A stretch of DNA of 64,000 bases from Epiperipatus broadwayi (GCA_028023455.1 JAQFVV010006246.1:2347501-2411500), one strand, 5' to 3'; counted from the first letter of the stretch, positions 11,258 to 23,479 are shown. The notes: generated by a model from the letters alone, not told the origin. Made by a program: numbers and translations.

Positions 11258-11381
11258 GAGAGTGAAATGGAGGTGAATTATATGGATAACATAAATTCCA
11301 AAGTTGTAAATAGTGAAACAGTACAGTGGTGGACTAAGGAAGATAAAGGCTATCATTTGTTGACAATCTGGATTGTGAAAG

Positions 11382-11487
11382 GTTGGCCCAAATGTAAAGC
11401 AAATAATTTGGTGATGGGGTTTTGGGTTAACAGAGTTGGCCCAAATGTAAAGCAAATAATTTGGTGATGAGGTTTTGGGTTAACAGA
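11382..11487 (+). repeat. 53-bp tandem duplication inside Gypsy C
   Basis: Copies at 11382-11434 and 11435-11487 differ at one base seen (GATGGGGTTTT versus GATGAGGTTTT). Because 53 is not a multiple of three, the duplication itself shifts the frame. It lies just before the integrase zinc domain, close to the homologous site of the duplication in A. Confidence 0.95.
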
Positions 11488-11489
11488 GA

Positions 11490-12507
11490 AAATCTATCTA
11501 TATGTAGGGGATGTACGAAATGATGGTGAACAGAGTTGTCATACCTCCGGTAGGTAGAGATAAGGTATTAAATTTACTTCACCAAGGTTACCTGGGCATA
11601 GTGCATGCAAAAGCTTTAGCATATAGTTATGTCTGCTGGTCTCAAATAAATAATTATATTGAAAAATTCATTAAGAAATGTTCACCATGTCAGTTGGAAG
11701 GATCATTTCCAGATAAACAGTATTTATCTTGGCCAAAAGCAGTTAAACTGTGGGAATGTTTACATATAGACCATGCAGGACTGATTGATGGAAAAATAAT
11801 GCTCATTGTGACTGATGCATACTTGAAGTGGACAGAGTGCCACCTGGTAAAGAATACAAGTGCACTGGAAACTATAAACTGTTTAAAGACAATATGTTAT
11901 ATACATGGATTTCCAGATGTGATAATATCAGACAATGCTGCAGGATTTGTAAGTGAAATGCTGAATAAATTTTTTGATAGTTGTGGAATCAAACATGTAT
12001 GCATCACCGTATCACTCTGAGTCAAACAGATTAGTGGAAAATGCTGTAGGACAAGTAAAAAAATGTTTAAAAAAGAATAAAAATGTGAACATACAACAAA
12101 CTTTACGCGAATTTATGTTGAACCAGCATTCATCACCATCAATGGTGACTGGGAAATCACCAGCAGAACTATTATGTGGGTGAAAGTTAAGAATTAAGCT
12201 AGATATTTTGTGTCCAACTGCCCAAAAAATTTTGTGCAAAGAAACACCTCGATAATTGTTTGGAATAGGTGATCCAGTATGGATAAGAGACATTATTCGT
12301 AAAGTGTGGGTAAAAGGAACAATTGAGAATGTAATATCACAGCAAATATATGAAATTACAGGACATAATGGATTAAAATATAAACAACTTGTGAATTACA
12401 TATGTAAATGGAAACTGGAAGAGATGCAGATGAATATGTTCAAGCAACTACAACCACAGAAAATGAGTGATAACACAGCAGGAATTACAAGAAGACATGC
12501 TAGGTAG
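11490..12507 (+). pseudogene. int: Integrase of Gypsy fragment C
   Basis: The HHCC zinc domain is complete (LLHQGYLGIVHAKALA, then KKCSPCQ, about 11572-11692). The core shows HIDHAGLIDG and VTDAYLKWTE (first catalytic D region, about 11763-11840) and ISDNAAGF (second D, about 11926-11949). After a frameshift near 11990 come YHSESNRLVENAVGQ (catalytic E, about 12010-12055) and SPAELLCG. A chromodomain-like or C-terminal segment in a third frame ends at 12507. All three catalytic positions are visible, but two frameshifts and stops make it inactive. Confidence 0.9.
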
Positions 12508-12640
12508 AGATGAAAAAAGAGAGTGATTTTCAACATAAAGCAGGAAAATGAAAATTGCCTAGACTTATACACAATTAAAAAAAAGCCTCTCTATTTAAAC
12601 AACTATGTTAGTGAAAAAAAAAACAATCTACTTCTGTAGT

Positions 12641-12812
12641 GAGGAGAGGAAGTGTTGTGGTTAATGGTGAAATAAATATAACTTTTGTTAAATATTACCC
12701 CAGAAGTGTGTGTGTGTGGGCGGGGGGTTTAGCATTTCTAAAATTAAGTGATTTTTAGCAAATATTAAAAAATAAATTTATCAATTGCAGGCTTCTTGGT
12801 AGTTCTGCAGCG
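12641..12812 (+). repeat. Polypurine tract and start of 3' LTR of Gypsy C
   Basis: GAGGAGAGGAAG (12641-12652) is a typical plus-strand primer, followed at once by TGTTGTGGTTAATGG. This is about 130 bp after the integrase stop, where the 3' LTR should begin. AATAAATATAAC at about 12670 could serve polyadenylation. The LTR end is unclear. It is interrupted by a GT-rich stretch near 12705 and may end near 12790. Confidence 0.55.
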
Positions 12813-12814
12813 CC

Positions 12815-15800
12815 GTCTGGTGGCTCGTCCAGTTCTTGAGAAAAGCACTATATATATTGTACCATTTATTTATATATGGTACAAATATATTGGCATTTGG
12901 TAAAAGCTAAAAAAAAAAAAAAAGAGTAAACTTAATTTTTTTTTATTAGAGTAATTTATTTTTTTAAAAAAATGTACAGTGAAAGTTAAAATTGTCTTTT
13001 ATATTTTTTTTATGTAATTAGAAATAAAAGTAGAATTGGAGAAAACAAAAGAATTCCAAAAGTAAAAAAATAAGCTAAAAGAAAAATATTTTAGCTAATT
13101 AAAGATGGTTGAAGGATTTGCTGAAAAAAAAGAGAACTTTGTAATGTAAATTTTATAAGGAATTACCAGATTAATTAACAACGTATATTTTGACAAACAA
13201 AAGATATGTGCAGAAATCATGAAACTGGACCCTGACTATAAAAAGGAAGAATCAAGTTGGATTAACGTCTTGTTTCATTTGTTTCTCTATAGTTAGTCCT
13301 AGATAACAAAAATATATTTATCCAGGTATGCTCTACACTGAAATAATTTAGCATGTCGAAGTGAACCGGAGCTTCTGCGGACATTGTGCCTGAAGATGTA
13401 CACCAGAAAAGGCTTCATGACCAACTAGGAGAATAGATCACAAGATCAACTAATAACCAAAGGCCAAGCTCATTCTAACCCAAAAAACTATGCATAGTTA
13501 GCTACTACTTTTTCACTAAATTTACTGGTGAGCTATGACTTTATTATTCCCGATTGTGTCTAAATTGTTGACAAACCATTCTTAAAAATAAGTTTATAAT
13601 AGAATCCCGATAGAGACATTAATTTTTTTGTACAAGAGACATTCATTTTAAGGAACTTTCTAGAAGAAATTTGGAAGTGAACTGTAATCGTAAAATTGTT
13701 TTTTATTAATTGATTCATATCTGAATTAACGTGTGTTCCCTCCAATTTATTTAATTAGTAATCTCTCTATTTTAATTTGTTAGAATAAAAATATTTATTT
13801 GTAATACCAACTTTTCATTTGTACATTATTAATAATAGTTATTAATTATTATTAAATTTATTAATATTAGTTTAGTGATGTTTAAATATATGATTTACCT
13901 TTGCCAATATGTTTAATAATTCCAGGAATAATAATATTTAAAAAAAAAAATTTTTAGTTATGGTAAAATCTAATACTGATAATTTTAAAAAAAATATCCT
14001 TTCTTTTTTTATTTACAACTTGCGAGACATGCTGGAGACAGATTTCAGTAAATTGTTAGGAATCCTGGTGCCCAGATCAAATAAATTAAAAGCTGATTTC
14101 GTCAATAGCACAATTTGTAACAATTACTAGGCAGACAGAAAATATTACAATATATATATATTGAAGCAATAAATCTAAGCTTAAGATTGAGCTTCATAGT
14201 TTCATCTACTAACCTGTATTCAAACACTGCATCTCATCCCACTCCTTGTGTCATTTATATATCTTTTATGTATATATTTGAGATGCGTGACTAAGTTATA
14301 AAATGTTAACGTTTCAATAACATTTTTTTAAAATTTATTATTAATTCTTTTTTATTAAATTAAAGTATATAGGTGTGACTCAGAGATATATATATATATA
14401 TAGGAGTAAAAATACTAAGAAAATATTGATTTTTTAAAATATTTTATTATACATCATTTTTAAACTTTTCATTTAAATTGCTTGTTTTTTTCTTATTAAA
14501 CTGTGTATTTTATAAAATCCAAGATGGAAGATGCAACTGTTAATTGTCCAAAAATAATTAAAAGGTTGGAAACAATATTGTTTTAATATGGGGAAGTAAT
14601 TTTTAATTAAAGTTTTACTTAAAATAAAATGAGGATTAAGATTAACGATTTTTTTTTGTTATAAACATTTTTGTCAAATCTATTTTTAATCTTTGGACAT
14701 TATCTTATGGTTGCAAATTCAAAAACAATTGATAAAGAAAAGATAAGAATTTTGAGATCAGAAATTAGATTTTAAGCCAAAACTAAGTAATTAAAAGCAT
14801 TCCAGAAATACTTGGGCAGGAATATAAAATGGCCAAATTTTAATCACCAACAGATGGCTACTACTGAGAGAAGTATATTGTCATCAATACTCCATGCAAC
14901 TTTGAAATATAATGATAACGTAGATGCCGTTTACCTTTCTGACCCTTGTGGGTCATTTTTCCTGCTAATGTACCATCTAACTGCTGCCTGAAAGGATGGA
15001 AAGACTAAAGAAAAACTCTGGAATACTAAATGGAAGCTTGCTGTCACATAAGAATTGCCATGCGCAAGCTGGAATTTTTAATATGGACTCTCTAAATGGT
15101 GCAAGGTAAATTACTTCAAACTGCCACCATTGAAACTAAATCTGATTTGCATAACTAATCTCAAATTCTACTATCAATTTCTCTTAATGTATAATTTTTT
15201 CTAATATGTAAATTGCTCTCAAATAATTTCTATAAATTTAAATCTCTCTCATATACTCTAACTTTCTTTAACCTTGGTGCAGTCATTTAGTTATTACTTG
15301 ATTTTATATGTGTGCTTTTATTATTAATATGCCAATCTCAAGCAAACTGGCAAGCTTAATTTATAAAAATCTTTTCTGCCATTTTTTTAAGTAAACCTTC
15401 ATGAAGCAAGGTTATTAACATCTCCTTTTAAAACATAACACATTATTAATTACTATGCTCACCAGATTGTTTTATGAGTCAACATTTTATTTATGTTTTA
15501 GAATAAAAATATATTTGTTTAACTCTGGATTTTCTACCCATGGTGAATTCAGAACTTAGGCTAATTAACACTTTGAAACCTTATTTAATTTATGTTATTA
15601 TTCAATTCTGAAAAGGTGACCGATTAGTTGTTTTTTATAACTGCTAGTTTTATTTTTACATACTCTTAAAATATCAAATACGTACTTATATATTCCAGTT
15701 ATTGTAAAATCAATGAAGGTGGGATTGATTTATTTTAAATAGAAGAAAAGGGAAGAGGGTAAATCTTAATGTATACTGTATTTTAGTTAGGGAAATCTCT

Positions 15801-17075
15801 ATATATATATAACTGCATAGCATATTATTTGTCTAAATTATGGTATTCAAACTAGGGTCATCTTATTTTAAAGCAGTAAATCTTATTCAATGTTGTTTGT
15901 GACATTTATCATTACTGCTTTACTGACATTTGGCCTATCTTCCAATATATATATATTATGTGCTTCTAAACTTAATCTGGGGGTTGAGACAAGTTCAACC
16001 CCATAGATTTTTTTCTCAAGCCTTGTCCTGAGGATAATTGACCTACCCAGGACCATTTATTTTATATAAAAAGGCCTCTGGCCATGATTCCCATAAGTCT
16101 GGAACACGCTATGCCTATCCACTTTTTTCATACAAAAGGCCTGCACATCTACGATATCCACAGCATGCCTATCCACTTTTCTCTAAGCACTACCCAAGAA
16201 GGGGGTCTTAGACTTTGTCTTTCATCCAGAATCATGACTTTTGCTATTATTTTTTGGTGATTATGTCAGCACCACAAACTTCTTCATATTATTATTTTTT
16301 GTTTCATGATTCAGTTTTAATGCTCTAATATTAAAATCTTGCTCTGCTCAAAATATATATAAATGCCAACTACTTTGAGTTTTATTAATTAAATTTATTT
16401 CAGTCTTATACAATTCCACCATTGTAACTTATTTCTGTATTTAAGAGTATCTACATGCCTTGGGGAAAATAAAGCATTCTTCTTACCAGCACTAATAAAA
16501 AGAAGTTTCATTAGGTATTTTGTCATATAATCAAATATGTTTTCAAATGTATTTTATTTATTTTTACGATCATAATGGCATGAAAATAGTTTGTATTATA
16601 TCTGTAATGAATCTTAGAACTCTCCCCGAAGTAATATGTTAGTCACCATGTTTCAGAACCGTAAATCAAAGCTTTAATGGTAATATTATATAATTCTTTC
16701 TAATAATCGATTGGCATCTTAATATTGTACCCACCAAAGATGTGTGTTTATTTATAATATATTATTTAGCTAATAAAGAGCATATGAGAAATATAGCATG
16801 AATGACAATATATAATTATCGTTTAGTAGACCGCTTGCTCATTCACGCACATATTAATGTAGGTCGTTAATTTATAAATGTACGTAAAAAATTTGTCATT
16901 ATATTAAACTAATTTTTATTATCCAAGTTGTCTGAGTAGTTTAAATTCCTCTTTTCTCCACTTCCAAACATACAGCCATGCTTATATAATATATTTTAGT
17001 TTAGTCATAGTTAATAGATGTCTCATTGTCTTCTCCACTCTGCTAGTGGGCCGGATTTAAAATAAATTCTTATGT
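12815..17075. other. Long non-coding stretch, no gene recognised
   Basis: A+T-rich with homopolymer runs. It includes ATTACAATATATATATATTGAAGC at about 14149, one of several TTACA-(AT)n-TG junctions. A TATA-like TTTATATAAAAAGGCC lies at about 16062, near a GGGGGTTGA...TCAACCCC inverted repeat (15978-16002). That might mark an undefined LTR. No reading frame resembles a known protein. Confidence 0.4.
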
Positions 17076-17079
17076 GCCA

Positions 17080-17257
17080 TCACTATTATGTTATTCATTA
17101 GGTGTTAGATCTAAGGCTTAGAGAGTGGGTTCGAATCCATGCTGGTCCCTGACCTAAATCTTGGGCTTGACTGGGTTTGAAGTACATTTCTGAGTTCCAG
17201 CTCATGTTAGATGGATAAACATGTTTTGACGGGTACAATATATATATATGTGTGTGT
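17080..17257 (+). mobile_element. tRNA-derived SINE
   Basis: GGTTCGAATCC at 17128-17138 is an exact RNA polymerase III B box. It is preceded by GTTAGATCTAAGG, which resembles the anticodon-arm part of a tRNA. The A box is degraded. A tRNA-unrelated body ends in GATAAACATGTTTTGAC, then GGTACA and an (AT)n/(GT)n tail. The same ending occurs at the end of the 2.5-kb repeats of element I. The start is approximate. Confidence 0.62.
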
Positions 17258-17655
17258 TAAACTTAAATTTGTGTAAATAGAAATATTTAGAAATTCAAAC
17301 TTTAATAATATGTAAAATGGAAATAATTAGAACATTTTGAAAGACCATAATAGGGTAATTGGAAAAGATAAGTACAGTGATAAAGAGGCATGTTTAATTA
17401 AATGAGAAGCAGAGATTAAAAGGAACTGATAAGAAAACAAGCAGGACTATATAAACTGTGTAGGAGAACATGTGCATCTTTTGCTGTTTTTTCCTGATTG
17501 AGATCAGAGCTAAGAATTGTATTTTGCTGATCAGGACCTATGAGGGAGAAAAACCCAGATTATCAGATCTGAAGGATCAAAAGTCTGACTAGGTAAATAT
17601 AACATCCTCCTGATCTATTATTATTTGGTATGCCTTCAGGGCTCTGCGTAGGGTT

Positions 17656-17769
17656 AAGTTAAACTGATGTAAATAGTTAATTCAATTGACTAAATAAATC
17701 TTAGTAGTTAATAAGTTAAACTGATGTAAACAGTTAATTCAATTGACTAAATAAATCTTAGTAGTTAAT
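17656..17769. repeat. 57-bp tandem duplication
   Basis: AAGTTAAACTGATGTAAA begins both copies (17656 and 17713). They differ at one base seen (AAATAGTT versus AAACAGTT). Non-coding. Confidence 0.93.
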
Positions 17770-17949
17770 AACTTTCCTGTTGGTTGTTTACTTGTGAAAC
17801 TAAGCTAAGTCACTTTAGTAATTTATTGTATGCTGTTTGTCCCTATGGTTCCTCTCATGGGGCAGATATGTTACAAAAGCATTTTGCAGACAGGTCAAAA
17901 CTTCCATTACATTTGGGACAGGGTAAACTTCCCTGCTTAAAAAATTGTC

Positions 17950-18470
17950 TCCCATTATTCAGTAATCCGCGTATAATGTAATTTCACTGTTAGGCTTGGT
18001 TATTATTACTAAAAGCATGGCCCAATCAGATGTTTCAATGGGAATCAACAATCTTTTATCAACCAATGACTTTAACTTGTCTTCAACTTTAATCCTTGTG
18101 TGTATGTCCCAATCAGATGTTTCAATGGGAATCAACATTCCTCTTTCAACCAATGACTTTAACTTGTCTTCAACTTTAATCCTTGTGTGTATGGAATTTT
18201 ACACCAGGTCAAACATTTTCTGATAATTTGATTTCTACTAGCTTTGTATTGATTAGTTCCAGTTTTTCATTGAACAGATCTGAATATTTATTAACTATTT
18301 CATGTTCTAATGAAATTTTCTTTATATTAATTTGGATACCAATTTCTCTGAACCACTCCCCTATAATGAGACTAATTTTACCATTAACAATATATAGGTG
18401 TAGATTCACTTTTTTGCCATTGTATTTAATTGGTGCTTTAACCTGGTTTATTATTTTGAGCATGCTACCA
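17950..18470 (-). pseudogene. pol: Minus-strand Gypsy D: protease-RT linker and RT start
   Basis: Reading leftward, the frame at about 18463-18209 contains SLIIGEWFREIGIQI, the protease C-terminal signature of this family, and YSDLFNEKLE, the usual linker before RT. It is followed by the RT start LIPIETSDWA and ITKPNSEITLYADY (about 18050-17960), where YADY stands for the usual CGDY. An 87-bp tandem duplication (18021-18194) repeats the RT start. The element ends near 17950, so most of pol is absent. Confidence 0.8.
18021..18194. repeat. 87-bp tandem duplication inside Gypsy D
   Basis: CCCAATCAGATGTTTCAATG starts copies at 18021 and 18108. The unit is 87 bp (29 codons, frame kept). A few differences are seen near the middle (AACAATCTTTTATC versus AACATTCCTCTTTC). 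Confidence 0.93.
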
Positions 18471-18499
18471 TTTGCATTTTTCTTTATTATTTGTTTTCT

Positions 18500-19500
18500 C
18501 TAAAACAATCTTCACCTTATAGGGTGGCAATTCTATCCAATGTGTCCATGAAATTTTGGAAATTGCTGATTAACTATCAATTTTCATTTCTACTTCTTTA
18601 CCATAAATTTTTAGTTTACTCATAAACTGGTGTAAACATTTGATGTCTAGATTTTTAATCATGGGTGGTTGTCAGTTTCCTTCCTCTATTGTGAGGCATA
18701 GGTGAATGATCTCTTATTTTTTCTTTTTGTCATATTGTCTATTGACACATGACAAATGACCTTTTTTGCCATCTTTGAAACATGCGTCTTTCTGCCAATT
18801 GCATTTCTCTTAAAAAATAGTCTATTTTTCCACAACAGAAACAGATTTTTTTGTGTTACTAGTATTTGTCTTTCTTAGGCTAAGGGTTTCTCTGTTCATT
18901 TTAAACACTCCTATTTTTGTACTTTCATCTAATTTTAATCTACATGCTTAAGCCTGCTTCAATATCAGTTCATACACCATATATTTTTTGATGACCACTT
19001 TGTAACTTACTCCATTTTCTACTAACAATTGTTGTTTGAGCCTATCATCAGACATGCCCAAAGTAGCTGTTCCATTAAGATTTTATTGATAAAATCACCA
19101 TAGTAACAATCCTTAACCAATTCTTTCAAAGTCAACTTGTATTCATTAATTTTATCACTGCTAAGTTGCTTCCTATTTTGAGGAGCTAATCTAGCTATGT
19201 GGCAAGAGAGATGGGGCTAAACTGATCATTCAACTTCTTGATCATCCTCATACTTGACTTTCTTGGGTAAAGGCACTTCAAAATTTTTATGGATAACCTC
19301 AATTATCCTTTTCCAGCCAAAACACTTCGAACTGCTATTTTTCTCTTATCATCCATCCCATTCAAAGTAAAAAAATTACAATATGGATTCTATATAATGG
19401 CCATTCAGATGTGTTTCTGGCATTGAATTTACCTAAGCTGTTCTGCCATAATGTTGATATAAATTCAAGTGGGTGACTGATAATACATTTAAAGAAAAAG
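18500..19500 (-). pseudogene. gag: Minus-strand Gypsy D: gag, zinc knuckles, protease start
   Basis: Right to left: gag capsid segments, including one rich in KELVKDC-type sequence near 19100-19130; a degraded zinc-knuckle pair (CFCC start near 18840, then a KGHLSC end near 18760); then a protease start, EVEMKIDS, whose catalytic D-S-G has a stop in place of the G (about 18570-18600). Heavily broken, but in the order expected for the same family as A. Confidence 0.68.
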
Positions 19501-19508
19501 ATTTTGTT

Positions 19509-19522
19509 CTGTGACTGCACCA
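19509..19522 (-). other. Primer-binding-site-like sequence of Gypsy D
   Basis: On the minus strand this reads TGGTGCAGTCACAG, sharing TGGTGCAGT with the PBS candidate of A. It lies upstream of gag. To its right (19545-19700) is A+T-rich DNA with a reverse-strand AATAAA that may be LTR. Confidence 0.42.
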
Positions 19523-19544
19523 CTTATTTACAATGTCTCCAGCT

Positions 19545-20640
19545 ATGGCTGAGAGACTGCAAATGTGAATTATTTTGAAGTACAACAAACCAACTAATTA
19601 ACATTATATTTTTTATTAGAGCATAGTAATTACAAAACACAACAATTACAAGTGAATGATTAGATTAATATTCCTTTCAGCAACTTAATATATATACACA
19701 TATGTATATATATATTACACCGTTTCATCCACTACTCTGTTAAGATGAGTGTGCGCACATATTGAACATGAAAAAAAAATATGGTGACATGCCAGGATAA
19801 GGAGCAATTTTAAATCTTGTTATGATCATCTTGATGCAGTCATAAGGAAGGTTATTAAAGTATTGGCTCTTACGTACCTTTGAAGGATTACTTTAATTAT
19901 AATCCTCATGCCACTTACAGACAGAGAAAAAAAAATTCCCTTTCCTGAAAGGATATTCAAGGTCAAAAATTATATTAAATATAATAAAACAAACAAAAAT
20001 CTAATAGAAATAAATATCTTAATGACTAAACATTTAAATCCCATTAAGTTGGTATCCCATATGCTAGCTCAGCATTCTCTTTATCCCAGGTAAAGAAATG
20101 AAAAGCACAAAACTCATGTAATTATCAAATTATTTTATTATTAGAGAAAGAAATACAAATAAAGTATGCAAGCCATAAGGAAACTCTAAAAGTTATGAAA
20201 TAAATATTTGTTGAACCCAATATTCCTTCACCAATTACAAAGATAAATACAATAGTAATAATCCCCAATGCAGTGAAAAAAAGTATGTTAATATAATAAT
20301 TATTTTGCTTAATAAATATAATATTAAAACATAAAAAGAATCAATTAGTGAGAAAGAGTGGTCTGAGAATTATAACCTTGCACATGAATATATTTTACAA
20401 ATACTAAAGTTTAATGTAAGAAAACTATATAAATAAAAAAACTATATTACACAACAATATATATGAAATTAATAAAAATAGGGTTTACCATATAACATCT
20501 TCATCATACTTCTCTGGGCTCTGAGAAGGCTATCCATCTGTTCATCCAGGGTTGTGAGTACTCTCTTGAACATGGCACTGCTGAATGGCATTCTGTACAA
20601 GAATCTCTTCCTGACCCTTCCCCCTATCCTCTTGGGATTG
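19545..20640. other. No gene recognised; possible LTR remnants
   Basis: A+T-rich. The left part may hold the LTR of D. The region at 20090-20500 may hold 3' non-coding sequence of element E. There is no RT or integrase sequence here, although E's pol would be expected in this direction. A TTAATATATATACACATATG tract is at about 19684. Confidence 0.35.
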
Positions 20641-20651
20641 TTTTGTAAAAT

Positions 20652-21845
20652 TCAGTACTGTGCCATTTCTGCATAGCCTTGTTTGTAATTCAATATGCAA
20701 CCTGTCTTGTGCATGAAATCTGAACCCAAGATAATATCGTGAATCAACCCCTCTAGGATCACCAAGACATGGTTATACTCTTCTCCTGCCATCTTCATCC
20801 TCACATAAACCTGCTGTGATGCTAGTCTTACTCTCTTACCATTCGCCAAAATCACCTGTACTGGTTTTAATTGTAGTGTTTTGAGTTCAGGAGAACCACC
20901 CTTTAACCTACCAAATGTTTCCTGGGACATCACAGAAATCTGACTTCCTGAATCCAACAATACTCTGACCCTGATTTCTTCCACCGTTATTGCAATTTTT
21001 GGGCATATTTGAGGGGCCATCTCCAACATCTCGCTTGTGTCCCTGTAACCTAGGTTTACTAACTGCATTTGATGTTGATTCCCATCTTGTTCCACAGCTG
21101 GAGGTTCCGTTCTGCTTTTCCTATCATCCAAGGCTGTTAAGATTTCTGCCATCTGTTCGATTGACTCCTTACATATCACCAGCCGGGCAATATCTTCTGG
21201 TAAGCTACGTCTGACTATCCTCGTAATCTGACTCTCTGACAGTGGGTATGATGTGATTGTCCTCAACCTTGTCACCTGCTGGTGCAAGAATGTGCTAAAT
21301 CACTCTCCTGTCTGCCATTTCCTTTGTGATATCTCATGTAGTATATTGTCTTGGAGTTCCTCGCTCCAATAACTAGCTAATTAGGACTTGTGATAGTCTG
21401 CAAATGTCATTGGCTTGTGGAACAGTGAATCCCACCATGCTTGCGCTTCCCCTTTTATGTGACTACAGGCAATTGCTATCATGGCTTCATCATTCATCTG
21501 ATTAAATCTAAAGTATTTTTTTAAACTCCCCAGATGTTCCATCGGGCTTTCTCCTGGTCGTCCAGAGAAGATTCTTATTTTTAAAAATTGGTTCAATCCA
21601 GCGTGGTTAGCCATATTATTCCCATTGCTTATGTCTATGTATCCAACAGGGCCTTTTGGCTCACTACATTTTAGCTCCGTATTTGCGATGCTATTTGCTG
21701 GTCTCCTTGCACCCTCTTCTATTTTTCTAACAAATTGTTGCTGATTTTCTATTATATCCTTCAACATATTCATCACTTCATGGTATTCTACATTATATCC
21801 TTTTTTGTATTCGTTACTATCTTTTATTTCCCTATCATTACTCAA
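20652..21845 (-). pseudogene. gag: Gag-protease of LTR element E, two in-frame stops
   Basis: One frame runs for 398 codons, interrupted only by TAA (21381-21383) and TGA (21300-21302). The N-terminal part has an acidic, Q-rich lead, then a retrotransposon Gag domain: FSGRPGESPMEHLGSLKKYF, AQAWWDSL, then YWSEE after the first stop. The C-terminal part holds an aspartic protease with VRVLLDSGSQISVMS (catalytic D about 112 codons after the ATG at 21287) and ILGSDFMHKTG. There is no CCHC knuckle between gag and protease, unlike A. No RT follows. It is the best-preserved frame in the window and more G+C-rich than its flanks. Its Gag resembles that of element I. Confidence 0.85.
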
Positions 21846-22215
21846 ATCTTTGGTTTATTCAGCTAGTTTTTCACTACTAATACTCCCCTCTCCATCACTT
21901 TGGACATCCATCTTTGTATTTGCTCTTGTGTGCATGAATCTACTTTTATGTTTATGAAGTAAACCTTATTATATATTTCCACTATACTGATTCTCTTTCA
22001 TCCTTTACCTTTTTATTTCTATTTGCTAATTTAATCTTTTCTTTTATGATTGGCATTTGGTACGACAGCTAATCCCAACAACACCTGCTCAGATTCTTCG
22101 CCTATTTGCCTTAGATTCATTTCCTCTCCCTGATATCTCTAGTTGCCCGACTATTACCCTCTGCTTTACTACATATATATTTTTCGATAAATTTATTCTA
22201 TTACAACGCCTTACA
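21846..22215 (-). other. Leader region upstream of element E gag
   Basis: Between gag and the tandem array. No coding signal on the minus strand. Presumed 5' leader of E, by position. Confidence 0.4.
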
Positions 22216-22218
22216 ATA

Positions 22219-23060
22219 ACGCACGTATATAGCTTCTTTGGTTTGACTAATATATTCTATTTCACTATATTTAGGATTTATTGATAATTTCTATCTCACC
22301 ATGACTGTTTGAAATAAGACACGTATATAATTTATTTTGATTTCACTGATATACTTTATCTCACTATATTTATGACTTTATTGATAAAAAAAAATTTTTT
22401 CCAACATCTATTCCCAATTTATATTAGATTTCAATATGTTTCTCTTTAGAGGTAACATATATGTTCGGTCGTTATATAAGACACGCATATAATTTATTTT
22501 GATTTCACTGATATACTTTATCTCACTATATTTATAACTTATCGATAAATTGTTTTTTTTTTTCAAAAAAAAATCTATTCCCAATTTATATTAGATTTTA
22601 ATACATTTCTCTTTATTTGACCGCAATTACGTAGAGATAACATATATATATATTCGGTCATTATAAGTATACGTATATAATTTATTTTGATTTCACTGAT
22701 CTACTTTATCTCACTATATTTATGACTTATCGATAATTTTTATTTTTTTTAAATCTATTCTCAATTTGTATTAGATTTCAATATATTTCTCTTTAGAGGT
22801 AACACATATATTTGATCGTTATATAAGACACGTATATAATTTATTTTGATTTCACTGATATACTTTATCTCACTATTTATAACTTATTGATAAACTGTTT
22901 TTTTTTTTTTTAAAAAAAAAAAAGAAATCTTCCCAATTTATATTAGATTTCAATACATTTCTCTTTATTTGACCGCAATTACGTAGAGATAACATATATA
23001 TTCGGTTGTTATAAGTATACGTATATAATTTATTTTGATTTCACTGATCTACTTTATCTC
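22219..23060. repeat. Tandem array in the leader of element E
   Basis: Units start with CGTATATAATTTATTTTGATT or close variants at about 22322, 22483, 22674, 22832 and 23024, plus a diverged copy near 22219. The spacing alternates between about 160 and 191 bp. The long unit adds TTGACCGCAATTACGTAGAG and a variant CTGATCTAC, so the real period is a dimer of about 350 bp. It lies between the gag ATG and the PBS-like site of E. Confidence 0.88.
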
Positions 23061-23175
23061 ACTATTATAATGGACAGAACGATTCTCATCATACACCCCC
23101 CTAATACCTATCATACCAGTTATGTTAGTCACTAATTCAATCACTATTGGTGTGTAGTCCCACTACACATCGTGC

Positions 23176-23191
23176 ATCCACGTTGGTCACC
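23176..23191 (-). other. Primer-binding-site-like sequence of element E
   Basis: On the minus strand CCGTTATATC is followed by TGGTGACCAACGTGG. TGGTGACC-type sequences after an LTR end are common in LTR elements, and the site lies upstream of E's gag in the right orientation. The LTR end does not finish in the usual CA, which lowers confidence. Confidence 0.45.
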
Positions 23192-23470
23192 AGATATAAC
23201 GGACAAACAATTAGCACTTGGATATATCTATCAGATATATCAACAATCAGCTGGTTCGATCACAATGTATGACCAACTTATACAAAGTCTATATGTGATG
23301 GTACACCTATCTATCAAGCCCCAAACTTTGCTGGTGCCAGATATAACGGACGGAACGATGACCACTAGCCCCAAAAGTTGATGATGCCAGATATAATGGA
23401 TGGAATGATTACAACTAATCCCAAACACTGCAAACACCAGATGTAATGGATGGTCAACTAACTTGTAGAC
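23192..23470 (-). repeat. LTR-like sequence of E with ~50-bp tandem units
   Basis: CCAGATATAACGGA (the LTR end/PBS boundary) recurs as GCCAGATATAACGGACGG (about 23337), GCCAGATATAATGGATGG (about 23387) and ACCAGATGTAATGGATGG (about 23437), about 50 bp apart. The putative LTR end thus looks duplicated in tandem. No second LTR was found near 20.1-20.6 kb. Confidence 0.5.
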
Positions 23471-23479
23471 TGTACTACT

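Noticed and set aside
16058-16200. TATA-like promoter with downstream small gene
   Set aside because: No coding frame or transcript-like structure follows. TATA-like strings are common in this composition.
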